NCBI GenBank assembly: GCA_018221285.1
Contig: JAAOYJ010000041.1
Span: 1 to 59,867 of the forward strand
Direction: 5' to 3'
DNA length: 59,867 nt
From: Candidatus Pacearchaeota archaeon
GTDB taxonomy: Archaea > Nanobdellota > Nanobdellia > Pacearchaeales > GW2011-AR1
A program made the position numbers and the translations under genes. A model generated the notes under the pieces. That model was given only the letters and a program-made list of their open reading frames with translations. It searched no databases and was not told the DNA's origin. Shown one piece after another: positions 25,337-34,918 of this stretch; position 1 is the stretch's first letter, and each line of letters opens with the position of its first letter.

Positions 25337-26092
25337 ATGAGGTGCAAGAGCAAATCAAAGATTTCAACATATCCAATTCGATTGAATAAAAGAGGTTCGC
25401 ACGTGGGAGTTATCCTGTCTCTTTTGATATTCCTAGGATTCATACTTTTTTTGTATGTTGCTCTAGAACCAGTAATAACGACTGATGAAGGAGAGCAAGT
25501 TCTTTTAGACACTCTAAAAATAACTCTTATGGAAAAAGTTTCAGAGAATTTGACTGCAGTTACAATTTTTATTAATGAAAGTTATACCTCTGGAGAGGGT
25601 TGTATTGAGATTGCTCATCTAGCTGAAACAGCAGGATTAAATTCAATTGTTAAGGATCAAGATGGCACAATAATTAATTCTAATTCAACACAGAATGATT
25701 TGAGAATAGAATGGGAAGATAAGAGATTCTTTAAGGTTTATTATTCAAATGAATCGTTTAATTCCTATCCTGCTGGAGAGGTTACTTGTGTTTCGCCAGA
25801 GGAAGATACTGAATATTCGATTGGACTAGTAAGAGAAGACAAACAGATATTTGAGACGAAGATAATTGAATTAAAAAATACTTATGAATCTGATTATAGC
25901 ACTCTTAGAAGAGAGCTGAATGTTCCAGGAGATAATGATTTTGGTTTTGATTTTGAGTATGCTAATGGGACGATTATCGAGGCTGGAAGCGCTAGTTCGC
26001 AATCGAACATTTATATTGAAGGTGTTCCGATTCAATATATTGATAGGGAGGGAAATATCTCCTCTGGAGAAATAAAGATAAAGGTATGGTAA
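25337..26092 (+). CDS. Pilin-like protein after the platform genes
   Basis: The 251-residue protein starts with a 23-residue basic leader ending LNKRG, then a hydrophobic helix (VGVILSLLIFLGFILFLYVA) and a large mixed outer domain with cysteines (EGCIEIA, VTCVSPEED). It is longer than the other pilins, so it may be a minor or tip subunit. CATATAAAC near 25309 is a possible TATA box. It is followed after 1 bp by another pilin-like gene. Confidence 0.7.
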   Translation: MRCKSKSKISTYPIRLNKRGSHVGVILSLLIFLGFILFLYVALEPVITTDEGEQVLLDTLKITLMEKVSENLTAVTIFINESYTSGEGCIEIAHLAETAGLNSIVKDQDGTIINSNSTQNDLRIEWEDKRFFKVYYSNESFNSYPAGEVTCVSPEEDTEYSIGLVREDKQIFETKIIELKNTYESDYSTLRRELNVPGDNDFGFDFEYANGTIIEAGSASSQSNIYIEGVPIQYIDREGNISSGEIKIKVW

Positions 26093-26093
26093 A

Positions 26094-26582
26094 ATGATAA
26101 AAAATAAAATAATGAAATCAAATGATGTTCATACTAATTTTTCTCCAAAAAATAAGAGAGGATGGATTAAAATTATTGAGGCATTTACTGCAATATTGCT
26201 TATAATGGGGGTTGTGCTCTTAGTTCTGAATAAAGGGGATATTGGAGAAAAGGATTTCTCCGAGGAGATTCAAGAGAAAGAGGTTTCTATTCTGAGAGAG
26301 ATTGAATTGAGTAATGCACTTAGAGATGAAATACTCACTGTTGATTCCTTGCCTGTTGAATGGGGGGTTTTTAATTCGTCTGGTTTAAATGATACTAAGA
26401 TAAAAATAATTGAAGAGACTCCGAGCAATCTAAATTGTGAGGCAAAACTCTGTGAGATGAATGATGATTGCTTATTATCCGCCGCAAGTGAGGAAAATGT
26501 TTATGTTCAATCAGTTGTAATATTCGCTAACACAGAAACTTATAGTCCGCGGCAGTTGAAGTTGTTTTGTTGGGATAAATAA
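26094..26582 (+). CDS. Pilin-like minor subunit
   Basis: The 162-residue protein starts with a charged leader (MIKNKIMKSNDVHTNFSPKN), then KRGWIKIIEAFTAILLIMGV, a prepilin-like KRG cleavage region and a helix with a glutamate close to its start, as in class I pilins. The head has four cysteines (NCEAKLCEMNDDCLLS and FCWDK). It closes the pilus locus; rtcB follows 27 bp later on the same strand with its own TATA-like box. Confidence 0.7.
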   Translation: MIKNKIMKSNDVHTNFSPKNKRGWIKIIEAFTAILLIMGVVLLVLNKGDIGEKDFSEEIQEKEVSILREIELSNALRDEILTVDSLPVEWGVFNSSGLNDTKIKIIEETPSNLNCEAKLCEMNDDCLLSAASEENVYVQSVVIFANTETYSPRQLKLFCWDK

Positions 26583-26609
26583 TATAAACTCTTTCTCCCC
26601 TTTTTTATT

Positions 26610-28025
26610 ATGAAAAAACTAAAGAAAATTGATAAGCATATCTATGAAATTCCTAAGCAAAGAAAAATGAATGTTCCTGGAAGGATTTATGCTTCAGAGG
26701 AAATCATTAAAGCGATTAAGGAAGATAAAACCCTTTCACAAGTAAGTAATGTGGCGTGCTTGCCTGGGATTCTGAAGGCTTCTATAGCATTGCCTGACGC
26801 ACATCAAGGATACGGGTTCAGCATCGGCGGAGTTGCAGCTTTTGATATTGAGACAGGTGTTATTTCTCCTGGAGGAGTTGGTTATGATATTGATTGTTCT
26901 GTTAAGTTATTAAAAACAAATCTCACAAAAAAAGATATTCTCTCAAAACAAAAAGAAGTTGTCGACGCGCTTTTCAGGAAAATACCGTCGGGAGTTGGGA
27001 GAGGAAGCAAGTTCCAGATTACAAGAAGTGAATTGAATAAACTTATGGAACAAGGTGCAAAGTATATGGTTGACAAGGGTTATGGAGTTAAGGAAGACTA
27101 TTTGCATACAGAAGAAGAAGGAAGAATCAAAGGTGCTGACCCTAGTAAAGTTTCAGATAGAGCTATTAAGAGAGGGCTTGGGCAGTTAGGGACACTTGGA
27201 GCAGGAAATCATTTTTTAGAAATTCAATATGTTGACGAAATATTTGATAAGAAAGCTGCGAAAGTTTTTGGAATAGAAAAAGATCAGATTACAATTATGA
27301 TTCACTGTGGCTCGAGAGGTCTGGGGCACCAGGTCGCAAGCGATTATATTAACCTCATGGAAAAGAAATATGGTTGGCCTGAACAAGATAGAGAACTTGT
27401 GCATGCTCCTATTAATAGTAAGTTAGGTAAAGATTATTTTGGAGCAATGGCTACAGCAGCAAATTATGCTTTTGCAAATAAACAGCTAATCACACATTGG
27501 GTTAGAGAGGAGATGAAATATTTGTTTCCAAAGGTGAAGATAGAAACTGTTTATGAAGTTTGCCACAATATTGCAAAGTTTGAGAATCACTTGGTGGATG
27601 GAAAAATGAAGGAAGTTTTGATACATAGGAAAGGCGCTACAAGAAGTTTTGGTCCTGGAAGAGAAGAGGTTCCTGAGTTTTGTAGAGAAGTTGGTCAGCC
27701 AGTTATTATTCCTGGAAGTATGGGAACAGCGTCGTACTTATTAGTTGGAACAACAAAAGCAGAGGAATTAACTTTTGGTTCAACAGTTCATGGAGCAGGA
27801 AGAGTAATGTCAAGAGGTCATGCGCTGAGATCAATTAAAGGTGAAGAAGTTAAAAAACGTCTTCAGAAAAAAGGTATTGAAGTAAAGTCAGGGAGTTGGA
27901 GGGCAATGGCATCAGAAGCTCCTGAAGTTTACAAAGATGTTGATGAGGTTGTAAGAGTTGTTGACGAACTTGGGATAAGTAAAAAGGTTGCTAGATTAAA
28001 ACCTTTGGCTGTGATTAAAGGTTGA
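26610..28025 (+). CDS. rtcB: RtcB RNA ligase (tRNA splicing)
   Basis: The 471-residue enzyme joins 2',3'-cyclic phosphate and 5'-OH ends, sealing tRNA exons after splicing with GTP and Mn. Active-site motifs are GYDIDCSVKL (metal cysteine at residue 96), LGAGNHFLEIQ, MIHCGSRGLGHQV and VHGAGRVMSRGHA, whose His is the guanylylated residue. There is no intein. A TATAAAC-type box lies about 25 bp upstream, so it is transcribed separately from the pilus genes. Archease is not seen in the window. Confidence 0.97.
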   Translation: MKKLKKIDKHIYEIPKQRKMNVPGRIYASEEIIKAIKEDKTLSQVSNVACLPGILKASIALPDAHQGYGFSIGGVAAFDIETGVISPGGVGYDIDCSVKLLKTNLTKKDILSKQKEVVDALFRKIPSGVGRGSKFQITRSELNKLMEQGAKYMVDKGYGVKEDYLHTEEEGRIKGADPSKVSDRAIKRGLGQLGTLGAGNHFLEIQYVDEIFDKKAAKVFGIEKDQITIMIHCGSRGLGHQVASDYINLMEKKYGWPEQDRELVHAPINSKLGKDYFGAMATAANYAFANKQLITHWVREEMKYLFPKVKIETVYEVCHNIAKFENHLVDGKMKEVLIHRKGATRSFGPGREEVPEFCREVGQPVIIPGSMGTASYLLVGTTKAEELTFGSTVHGAGRVMSRGHALRSIKGEEVKKRLQKKGIEVKSGSWRAMASEAPEVYKDVDEVVRVVDELGISKKVARLKPLAVIKG

Positions 28026-28030
28026 TTACA

Positions 28031-28116
28031 TTCAACCTGCGAAGATTATGCTTTGCAAAAACCTTCGGAAGCAAGAAGCTGCGAAGCTTTTTGTAAAAGA
28101 CTTCGGAAGGGCTGGG
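28031..28116 (+). repeat. Imperfect tandem repeat and hairpin downstream of rtcB
   Basis: Two related units begin CTGCGAAG at 28037 and 28079 and each contains CTTCGGAAG. The block is bounded by TTCAACC and GGGTTGA, an inverted pair that would close a long hairpin. It lies between the rtcB stop and the TATA box of the protease gene. It resembles a small mobile or REP-like element but is not the same family as the 65-bp dispersed repeat. Confidence 0.7.
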
Positions 28117-28173
28117 TTGATAATTAAGGAAAAATATTTATATATGTTCTCCCTAAGGTTACTATAGTAAAAA

Positions 28174-29550
28174 ATGACAAAAAACAGATTATATAGTAGT
28201 TTTAGAAATATTGTTGCAGCAGCCCTCATAACTATTTTCACAGGTGGAACTGCTACAGCAAGGAGAAACCCTGCGGCTGTTTATTGTAATGAAATGGGTT
28301 ATGAGTATAGCATAGTGCAAACTTCTAGAGGAGGGCAGAAAGGAGTCTGTACAGTAAATGGAGAGAAATTTGGTATTTGGCCTTTTTTCAAAGGAGAAGT
28401 CGGCACAGAACATTCTTTTTGTGCAAAACAAGGTTATAACACTAAAGCTTCAACAGAGAGTAACCCTTATTCTTCAGAATCTGCAATTTGTGTTGAAAAA
28501 ACAACAGGTTTAGAGAAAAAAGCTTTAACAGCAGAAACTCCAAAAGGAGTTTCAATGATAGAATTAATGATAGGGTTTTCTGAAAAACTAAGTAGCCCTT
28601 CAGAAGAAACTCCTGAACTATATCCTCTTCAAATTCTTAAAGGAAAGTCATCCTCTATTGCACCAAAAACTACGCCAAAAACTGCAACTAACCTACAGTC
28701 TTATTTTAGTTGGAAAAACTTGATGACTCCTGTCAAAAATCAGGGAGCTTGTAATTCATGCACAGCTTTTGCAGCATTAGGAGCAATTGAAGGAAATTTA
28801 AAAATAGCTTCAGGAGATCCAGATTATAATCCTGATTTATCAGAAGAGCAATTGAATTCATGTGAGGGAGTAGTTGGCTGTAATACGGGAGGATCTGTCG
28901 CAACAAATTTCAATGTTGCAATAGTTAGCGGCATTGTGGGTGAAAGTTGTTTGCCATATACTGGGAACGATAATGCATGTAATCTTTGCACAGATGAAGA
29001 AGATAGACGTACTTTTATTGAGAGTTGGGGAGGGATAGGAGATTCCTCATGGTATTCTTTAGACAATGCCCAACAAATAGAGTTAACAAAACAGGCTCTT
29101 AGAGAAAGTCCTTTAACCACTATTATTTATATGAGTGGAGGATTTGATGATAATGGGATATATAAATGTGACTCTATTGATATAAGGAGAAAACATACTG
29201 TTGTTCTTGTAGGTTATGAAATTACAGGAGATATTCATACAAGTTATCTGGAAGCTAAAAACTCATATGGGGTGGGGTTTGGAGACGAAGGTTATTTTAA
29301 AATAGGATTGGATGGAGTTTATTCTGGAGAAACTTATGCACAATGTGGAGCACTCTCTAGAAGACCATATTTTGTAAATGTAGGCGCAGCTCCAGAACCT
29401 ACTGATCTTGAGAAAGCTATTCAATCTCTTCAAGTTGTTTCAGGAATGCCTGTTGGAAATGTGCAGGAATTGGATGTTAGTGGAAATGGAAGAGTTGGTT
29501 TAGAGGATGCTTTAATTCATATTCAAAAAGCTTCTGGATTAAGACAATAA
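28174..29550 (+). CDS. Secreted papain-like (C1A) cysteine protease with DUF333 and dockerin domains
   Basis: After a signal peptide (NIVAAALITIFTGGTATA) come DUF333-like cysteine segments (NPAAVYCNEMGY through CTVNG, and a partial second one). The C1A protease follows: oxyanion Gln190, catalytic Cys196 in NQGACNSCTAF, His in KHTVVLVGYE and Asn in EAKNSYGVGFGDEGYF. The tryptophan usually after the catalytic Cys is Thr here. The last 45 residues (DLEKAIQSLQ to DVSGNGRVGLEDALIHIQKA) are a type I dockerin module. The product is probably exported and tethered by the dockerin to an unknown partner. Confidence 0.88.
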   Translation: MTKNRLYSSFRNIVAAALITIFTGGTATARRNPAAVYCNEMGYEYSIVQTSRGGQKGVCTVNGEKFGIWPFFKGEVGTEHSFCAKQGYNTKASTESNPYSSESAICVEKTTGLEKKALTAETPKGVSMIELMIGFSEKLSSPSEETPELYPLQILKGKSSSIAPKTTPKTATNLQSYFSWKNLMTPVKNQGACNSCTAFAALGAIEGNLKIASGDPDYNPDLSEEQLNSCEGVVGCNTGGSVATNFNVAIVSGIVGESCLPYTGNDNACNLCTDEEDRRTFIESWGGIGDSSWYSLDNAQQIELTKQALRESPLTTIIYMSGGFDDNGIYKCDSIDIRRKHTVVLVGYEITGDIHTSYLEAKNSYGVGFGDEGYFKIGLDGVYSGETYAQCGALSRRPYFVNVGAAPEPTDLEKAIQSLQVVSGMPVGNVQELDVSGNGRVGLEDALIHIQKASGLRQ

Positions 29551-29614
29551 ACAAAGAATAGGGTTGATTAATTTTTAAGTAAAGATTTATAAATTATAAT
29601 TATATTAATAGGAT

Positions 29615-31021
29615 ATGAGAAAAGAAAGAGTTATTATGTTATGTTTAATTTTTAGTGTTATAATGTTTTCTTCATTAATTTATGCTTGTGATGAAGATCA
29701 ATTAATTATGAAATTATCAAATGATACAAATGCTCATGGAGAAATATATGATGGGGTGGGAGGATATTTAACAGAGATTTGTTATGATGTGCTTTTTGAA
29801 GATACATATGATGAATTAGATCCACATAGTTGCATTGTGATCCCTGATTCAAACAAAGTAATTGGATTATCAAATGATACAAATGCTCATGGAGAAGTTC
29901 CTGAAAACACAAATTATGCTACTCCTGTTTGTTATGGGGATTTGGAATGTGAAAATAGAACTGGAGCATGTGATGAGGACCAAACATGCATAGTAACTTT
30001 ATCTTCAGGTACAAATGCTCATCTTGCGGCATGTGATTCTTCAGGGGCTTATAATACAAAAATTTGCTGTATTTCACCATCTGCAGGTATTGCGCCAGGC
30101 ATTCCATACTGGGCAAATATAGAGGGTAATTTTCTAACAAAGGCGGAAGTAATGCCAGAAGTTACAACTTTGGTACTGAGTTTAATAGGAGTACAATTAG
30201 GAGAAGGTGCAAATATTGAAGCTAAAATTTATGAATATGATTGGCCATTCGAAGATCAACCGATAAAAACATTGTATGGAACTTCAGATGTGAATGGAGA
30301 GGTAAGAATTAATTGGACTGCGAGTAAAGAGGATTTAGATTTTGCAAGAGATGGAGATGGAGAATTCGATAATTTTTATTTTATAATGTATAATGGTACT
30401 GATCCTGTGGGAACGCAAAGTGGTGATTTGAATATCACAGAAATTGATAATTGTGATTGGGTTACTTATTGTATGCACTACAGTTCGCAGACCTCGTGTT
30501 CGAAGAATGTTTGCCAGGTAGAAAATATTAGTGCAGAATTGAACAATCCTAGTATGACTTGTGGAAAAGAGTACAACTCAGAAATTGAATGTTATGAAGG
30601 ATATGGTTGTTCATGTAAATGGAATGGGGAAGAATGCGGCCCAAATTATGAACTCGAGATATCAGATTGTGCAGGAGACCCTCCTAACAAATCAATCATT
30701 GGTTCTTGTGATTATAATGAGGATAGTGAAGATGATTGTGGAGACGGGTCTTTAACTTATTCATGGGAAGGAGATTGGGCATGGGATATTTTGAATAGTG
30801 TTTCAGGAGATCCTGGTGACACAAATTATATAGAAGACCCTATTGGAAGTGATGACTGGCACTATGATCCTTTAGTAAGATCTGCCGAGTGTGTTAATGG
30901 AGGGAGCACTGTTCCTTGTCCTGCACGAGTTCAGCTTCCGTTCTTTGGGTTTTATAACTTTGTAGGATCATTAATCTTAATTTGTTTGGTTTATGGTTTA
31001 TTGATTAAGAGAGAATATTAA
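29615..31021 (+). CDS. Anchored surface protein with SxxTNAH repeats
   Basis: The 468-residue protein has a signal peptide (IMLCLIFSVIMFSSLIYA), three N-terminal repeats each built around LSNDTNAHGE or LSSGTNAHLA and closing in a cysteine, a beta domain with ANIEAKIYEYDWPF, a cysteine-rich region (TYCMHYSSQTSC, GYGCSCKWNGEEC), and a C-terminal membrane helix (VGSLILICLVYGLLI) with a short basic tail. The 30-bp DNA of the first repeat core (29714-29743) recurs exactly at 29867-29896. Function unknown; it is probably a surface adhesin. Confidence 0.7.
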   Translation: MRKERVIMLCLIFSVIMFSSLIYACDEDQLIMKLSNDTNAHGEIYDGVGGYLTEICYDVLFEDTYDELDPHSCIVIPDSNKVIGLSNDTNAHGEVPENTNYATPVCYGDLECENRTGACDEDQTCIVTLSSGTNAHLAACDSSGAYNTKICCISPSAGIAPGIPYWANIEGNFLTKAEVMPEVTTLVLSLIGVQLGEGANIEAKIYEYDWPFEDQPIKTLYGTSDVNGEVRINWTASKEDLDFARDGDGEFDNFYFIMYNGTDPVGTQSGDLNITEIDNCDWVTYCMHYSSQTSCSKNVCQVENISAELNNPSMTCGKEYNSEIECYEGYGCSCKWNGEECGPNYELEISDCAGDPPNKSIIGSCDYNEDSEDDCGDGSLTYSWEGDWAWDILNSVSGDPGDTNYIEDPIGSDDWHYDPLVRSAECVNGGSTVPCPARVQLPFFGFYNFVGSLILICLVYGLLIKREY

Positions 31022-31064
31022 TCTCCATAAGAATATTTATAAAATAGGATTCCTATTTGTTTTT

Positions 31065-33773
31065 ATGAAAAGAGGTATTGTAATTTGTTTGATAAGTTTG
31101 GTGTTGATGTTCACTTTTGTTTCTGCAGATTTTGATGTTGGTGATCCTTCTCATTTGTTGACGCAAAGCGCCTATAGTCCTGGAAGCCTAATAGAAGGAT
31201 GGATAAATATTAGCCTAAATAATGAGTCGGCAGACTCTCTTTTTGAAGATTCTAACTCTAATTCAATATCTTTGGTTGACTTGCTGGAAGAAAATTCTGA
31301 GTTTGATTATTCATGTAGTACTACAGATTGTACTGAAGATTATTCTGCAACAAAGGGAGAATTGAGTAAATCTTATAGTGTTGATATAGGTGGTTCTAAA
31401 ATTACTGGTTTCAAGTTCGAAGGAGATATAACAGATATAGTATCTATAAGTTTTAAGGTTGAAAGTGATGCAGCTACTTCATGCTATAATCAATTGAGAA
31501 TTGATTTCCTTAACGACGGAATATATGATAAAGGAAATGATCAGCCAACAGACGCCCTTTGTTCAATACTCGAAGATAATGGATGTTTTGATGAGGGAGA
31601 GCCTGTGGACGATGGGAAAGTTGGAGTAATCCCTTATTGTCAAAGAGTATCTCTTTCGACATCTCCAGGATTTAAAGTTAGTACTTGGATGAAGAAAGTT
31701 GGGGATACTGGAAAAGTAAGAATGTCTCTGCATACTCTTAATGGAGTTGAAGTTGATGGAGCAAGTTGTGAATTTCCTGATGCTTCGCCAGAAGGGGGAG
31801 AAGTTTCTTGTGAGATTGATTACCTTAATTTTAATTCTGAAGATTATTATGTTTGTATATCTTCAGATGACGGAGAGGGGGATTACATCATAAAAGGGTA
31901 TTCCGCCCCTGATGATGGTTGTGGATTTAAAGGACATCCTACTGGAGGTAATAATGAAGATTCTGCGAATAATATTTCAATTGTGGGAAAAAAATTTGCA
32001 GGGCTTGAAGGAACTCCTGTTGAGATATCAAACTCGCTTATTAATGATGAAACATTAGGAGCATTAGTTAAAGAGTATATAATGAGAAAATACGGGAGCC
32101 TTAATTGCTTTGGAAAAGATTGTGTGGTCCCGATAAGAATTAGAATTGAAAGTGGCCAGACCATAACTGTAAGCAATCTTTCAATAAATTATAAGGTCGG
32201 AACATATGATAGAGAGGAGAATAGTTTTTATGATTTAGAGGAAATTCCTGCAACAGTAAACTCTGTGGGCTTCCAGAAATTATATCTAAATAAGGGGAAT
32301 TTTACAGCCCCTTCAGGTTATGGTGGGTCGACATTTAATTTAAAACTTGGTAATGAAGAAGTATTTTCAGATGTCTTAACTACTCAGAACCTGCCACAGA
32401 TTAAATTTTTAACTCCTACTAAAACTGCTTCTGCTTATCCAACTCCTTTCGAAGTCGAAGTTGATTTTCCAGGAAATATTTCAAAATACAAATGGGATTT
32501 TGGAGATAATCAAACACTTGAGACTCCTACTAATAAAGTGGTCCATACATATACTTCAACAGGAGACTATAAATTAAGGGTGGAAATAACAGATAAGAAT
32601 CAACGAACTTCTTACAAGATATTTGATATATTTGTGGGGTCTCCTGGAGAGATAATAAACAGTACGCTAGAAAAGATGGCAGAAGATTTGATTAATATTG
32701 GATTACAAATAAAGGATTTTTCTGAATTCTCGCAGAAAAGTCTGGAGACAGTTATAAGGGTTGATACATTAGATAGTAAGGTGAAGCAAATCAAGAGAGA
32801 TTTTAAGGCGGCTTATTCAGAAGAGGAACTTAATAAGATACTTACTGACTTGCTGGCTCTGAAAGTTCCTGAATCTCTAACAATAAGTAAGAAAACTGAT
32901 TTAATTACGTTTTATCCTAATGAGGATTATATAAACTTGAATATTTTGGGTTCGATTGATGAAGAAGGCAACATTAGTGAAGAGGGACCATATATCGATG
33001 CTATTCTTTTATGGAATCAGGAGAATCTGGAAACAAGAATTAATTTCAAAGAGATTTTAGCCACCTATGATGATTTTGAAGATCCTATCTTAAGTGTTTT
33101 TGATGTGGTAGTTAAGAGAGAAGGTGGTTCAAAATACAATCCTTATTTCATCATTCGTAAATTAGATGGTCTTGAGTTTGAAGAGAATTATCTAGAAAGT
33201 GAAGAAAATGGATATATCTATATAGAGTTAAATCAGGATCAAGAGACAATTTCATTTTCAACAACAGAGAATATTGACTTTACTGAATTGCCTCTTTTTA
33301 TCTCACCTCCAATTAGCAGATTATCTCTAGCAGACAATTCTGGGATAATCACTGAAGGAGAAGATGATACTTCAAAATGGGTCTTGTTTTTTATCGTCCT
33401 TTTCATAATCCTTGTTATTGGTTTTGTAGTCTACATAGTCTTACAGGAATGGTATAAGAGAAGGTATGAGGGTTATTTATTCAAGGATAGAAATGATTTG
33501 TACAACATGGCGGCGTTTATCCATAACGCTGAAAGCAAGGGGTTGAGAGAAGGGGCGATTAAAAATAAATTGAGGAAGGCGGGATGGAATTCTGAACAGA
33601 CCACATATGCTGTAAAGAAATATCTTGGAAAGAGGACAGGGATGTTGGAGATTCCAATTGATAAGTTCCTTGCAATATTCAAGAGGAAGAAAGTGAAGAA
33701 AGTTGTTGTTAAGAAGAAAAGCCAAATTTCTAAAGGATATCTTGGACCTAAAAAAGCTTTCAAGAGATATTAG
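31065..33773 (+). CDS. Large surface protein with PKD domain and cytoplasmic helical tail
   Basis: The 902-residue protein begins with a signal peptide (GIVICLISLVLMFTFVSA). Its extracellular part has several beta domains, a PKD module (YKWDFGDNQTLETPTNKVVHT, then STGDYKLRVEIT) near residues 470-520, and a helical region. A membrane helix (WVLFFIVLFIILVIGFVVYIV) is followed by about 120 cytoplasmic residues with a three-helix module (GLREGAIKNKLRKAGWNSEQ) and a basic end. This inside tail is unusual for a stalk protein and could bind DNA or a cytoplasmic partner. ATATTTATAAAA upstream is a good TATA box. Confidence 0.75.
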   Translation: MKRGIVICLISLVLMFTFVSADFDVGDPSHLLTQSAYSPGSLIEGWINISLNNESADSLFEDSNSNSISLVDLLEENSEFDYSCSTTDCTEDYSATKGELSKSYSVDIGGSKITGFKFEGDITDIVSISFKVESDAATSCYNQLRIDFLNDGIYDKGNDQPTDALCSILEDNGCFDEGEPVDDGKVGVIPYCQRVSLSTSPGFKVSTWMKKVGDTGKVRMSLHTLNGVEVDGASCEFPDASPEGGEVSCEIDYLNFNSEDYYVCISSDDGEGDYIIKGYSAPDDGCGFKGHPTGGNNEDSANNISIVGKKFAGLEGTPVEISNSLINDETLGALVKEYIMRKYGSLNCFGKDCVVPIRIRIESGQTITVSNLSINYKVGTYDREENSFYDLEEIPATVNSVGFQKLYLNKGNFTAPSGYGGSTFNLKLGNEEVFSDVLTTQNLPQIKFLTPTKTASAYPTPFEVEVDFPGNISKYKWDFGDNQTLETPTNKVVHTYTSTGDYKLRVEITDKNQRTSYKIFDIFVGSPGEIINSTLEKMAEDLINIGLQIKDFSEFSQKSLETVIRVDTLDSKVKQIKRDFKAAYSEEELNKILTDLLALKVPESLTISKKTDLITFYPNEDYINLNILGSIDEEGNISEEGPYIDAILLWNQENLETRINFKEILATYDDFEDPILSVFDVVVKREGGSKYNPYFIIRKLDGLEFEENYLESEENGYIYIELNQDQETISFSTTENIDFTELPLFISPPISRLSLADNSGIITEGEDDTSKWVLFFIVLFIILVIGFVVYIVLQEWYKRRYEGYLFKDRNDLYNMAAFIHNAESKGLREGAIKNKLRKAGWNSEQTTYAVKKYLGKRTGMLEIPIDKFLAIFKRKKVKKVVVKKKSQISKGYLGPKKAFKRY

Positions 33774-33820
33774 CAAGTGAATCACACAAAATTTAATAAA
33801 GGGGTTTTACAAAATATTAT

Positions 33821-34462
33821 ATGGTGATAAAAATTTTTGGAGATTATTTTAAGCGAATTTTTTCTAACTTGTTTAAGGGCAAGGGGGATATTAAGTTAGG
33901 ATTCTATGGGCCGCCGAATGCTGGAAAGACAAGTCTGGCAAATAGGATATGTAAGGATTTTACAGGGGAGGAGATTGGAAGTGTTAGCAAGGTTCCTCAT
34001 GAAACAAGAAGTGTGCAGTTCAAGGAGAAAGTTGAAATCAAACATAAGGGAAAAACTATGATGTTCAAAATGATAGATACTCCAGGGATTGCGACAAAGA
34101 TAGATTATGAAGAATTCCTGAAGTATAAGGTGAAAAAGAATGTTGCTAAAACAAGGGCAAAAGAGGCGACGCAGGGAGTTATAGAGAGTATAAAGTGGCT
34201 TGATGATATGGATGTTGTTGTGATTGTGCTTGACTCGACAAAGAATCCTTACAATCAAGTTAATATCACGATTATTGGGAATTTAGTTGCACGAAAGATT
34301 CCTGTTTTGATTGTTGCAAATAAAATAGATTTAAAGAAAGCAGATGTTAAAAAAATTGAGTCAGCGTTTCCAGAATACGAGACTGTTGGGATTAGTGCAA
34401 AGAAAGGCGATAACTTAGAAGAGTTTTATGAATCATTATTTAAATTGTCGAAAAAAGTTTAA
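33821..34462 (+). CDS. Era-like small GTPase
   Basis: The 213-residue protein has a P-loop GPPNAGKTS at residues 30-38, a G3 DTPGI, a G4 NKID and a G5 SAK. There is no KH or other C-terminal domain, so it is shorter than bacterial Era. The next gene, 38 bp downstream, encodes an OapB/ArvB-like protein, and an OapC/ArvC-like zinc-ribbon gene lies at 35876; this trio occurs together in archaea. The likely role is in RNA or ribosome handling, but the substrate is unknown. Confidence 0.85.
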   Translation: MVIKIFGDYFKRIFSNLFKGKGDIKLGFYGPPNAGKTSLANRICKDFTGEEIGSVSKVPHETRSVQFKEKVEIKHKGKTMMFKMIDTPGIATKIDYEEFLKYKVKKNVAKTRAKEATQGVIESIKWLDDMDVVVIVLDSTKNPYNQVNITIIGNLVARKIPVLIVANKIDLKKADVKKIESAFPEYETVGISAKKGDNLEEFYESLFKLSKKV

Positions 34463-34500
34463 AAGTATATGATACAATATATATAATAGAGTTAGATAAA

Positions 34501-34917
34501 ATGGCTAAGAAAAAAAGAGGCAAGAAGAGGTTGAAGAAGATAAAGGGATTTTCTATACAGTTTTTACCTTATTCTGAGATCAGGAATTTGGACAGCACAG
34601 AAAGGATTCGGAAAATTCTTAATATTGTTTTAGGAAATAATATTTTGATTTTGCAAGGGAAGTTAAGGCCAGAAGAGGAGACAAGATTGATTGGAGACAC
34701 AATGGCTATGATTGGGCATGTAAAGAATTTCAAGGGAATAGAACTTGCAGTAATTTCTGAAAATGGCGATGATAATTTTTTGAATAGGTTCAGAACAGGA
34801 ATTGTGAATGCTCTTTCTAAGGGTGAACTTGGAGCAATAACAATCATTGGTCCTGCGACAATTGTGAAAGAGATTAAGCGAGACCCTAAGAAGATTGAGT
34901 TAATGTTGAATAAATAA
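34501..34917 (+). CDS. DUF2073 (OapB/ArvB-like) family protein
   Basis: The 138-residue protein has a basic N-terminus (MAKKKRGKKRLKKIKG) likely to touch RNA, followed by an alternating alpha-beta body (RPEEETRLIGDTMAMIGHV and GELGAITIIGPATIVKEIK). The match is to the DUF2073 family found next to Era-like GTPases and to the zinc-ribbon partner here. It starts 38 bp after the GTPase, so the two are likely cotranscribed. The family name is recalled, not searched. Confidence 0.75.
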   Translation: MAKKKRGKKRLKKIKGFSIQFLPYSEIRNLDSTERIRKILNIVLGNNILILQGKLRPEEETRLIGDTMAMIGHVKNFKGIELAVISENGDDNFLNRFRTGIVNALSKGELGAITIIGPATIVKEIKRDPKKIELMLNK

Positions 34918-34918
34918 C

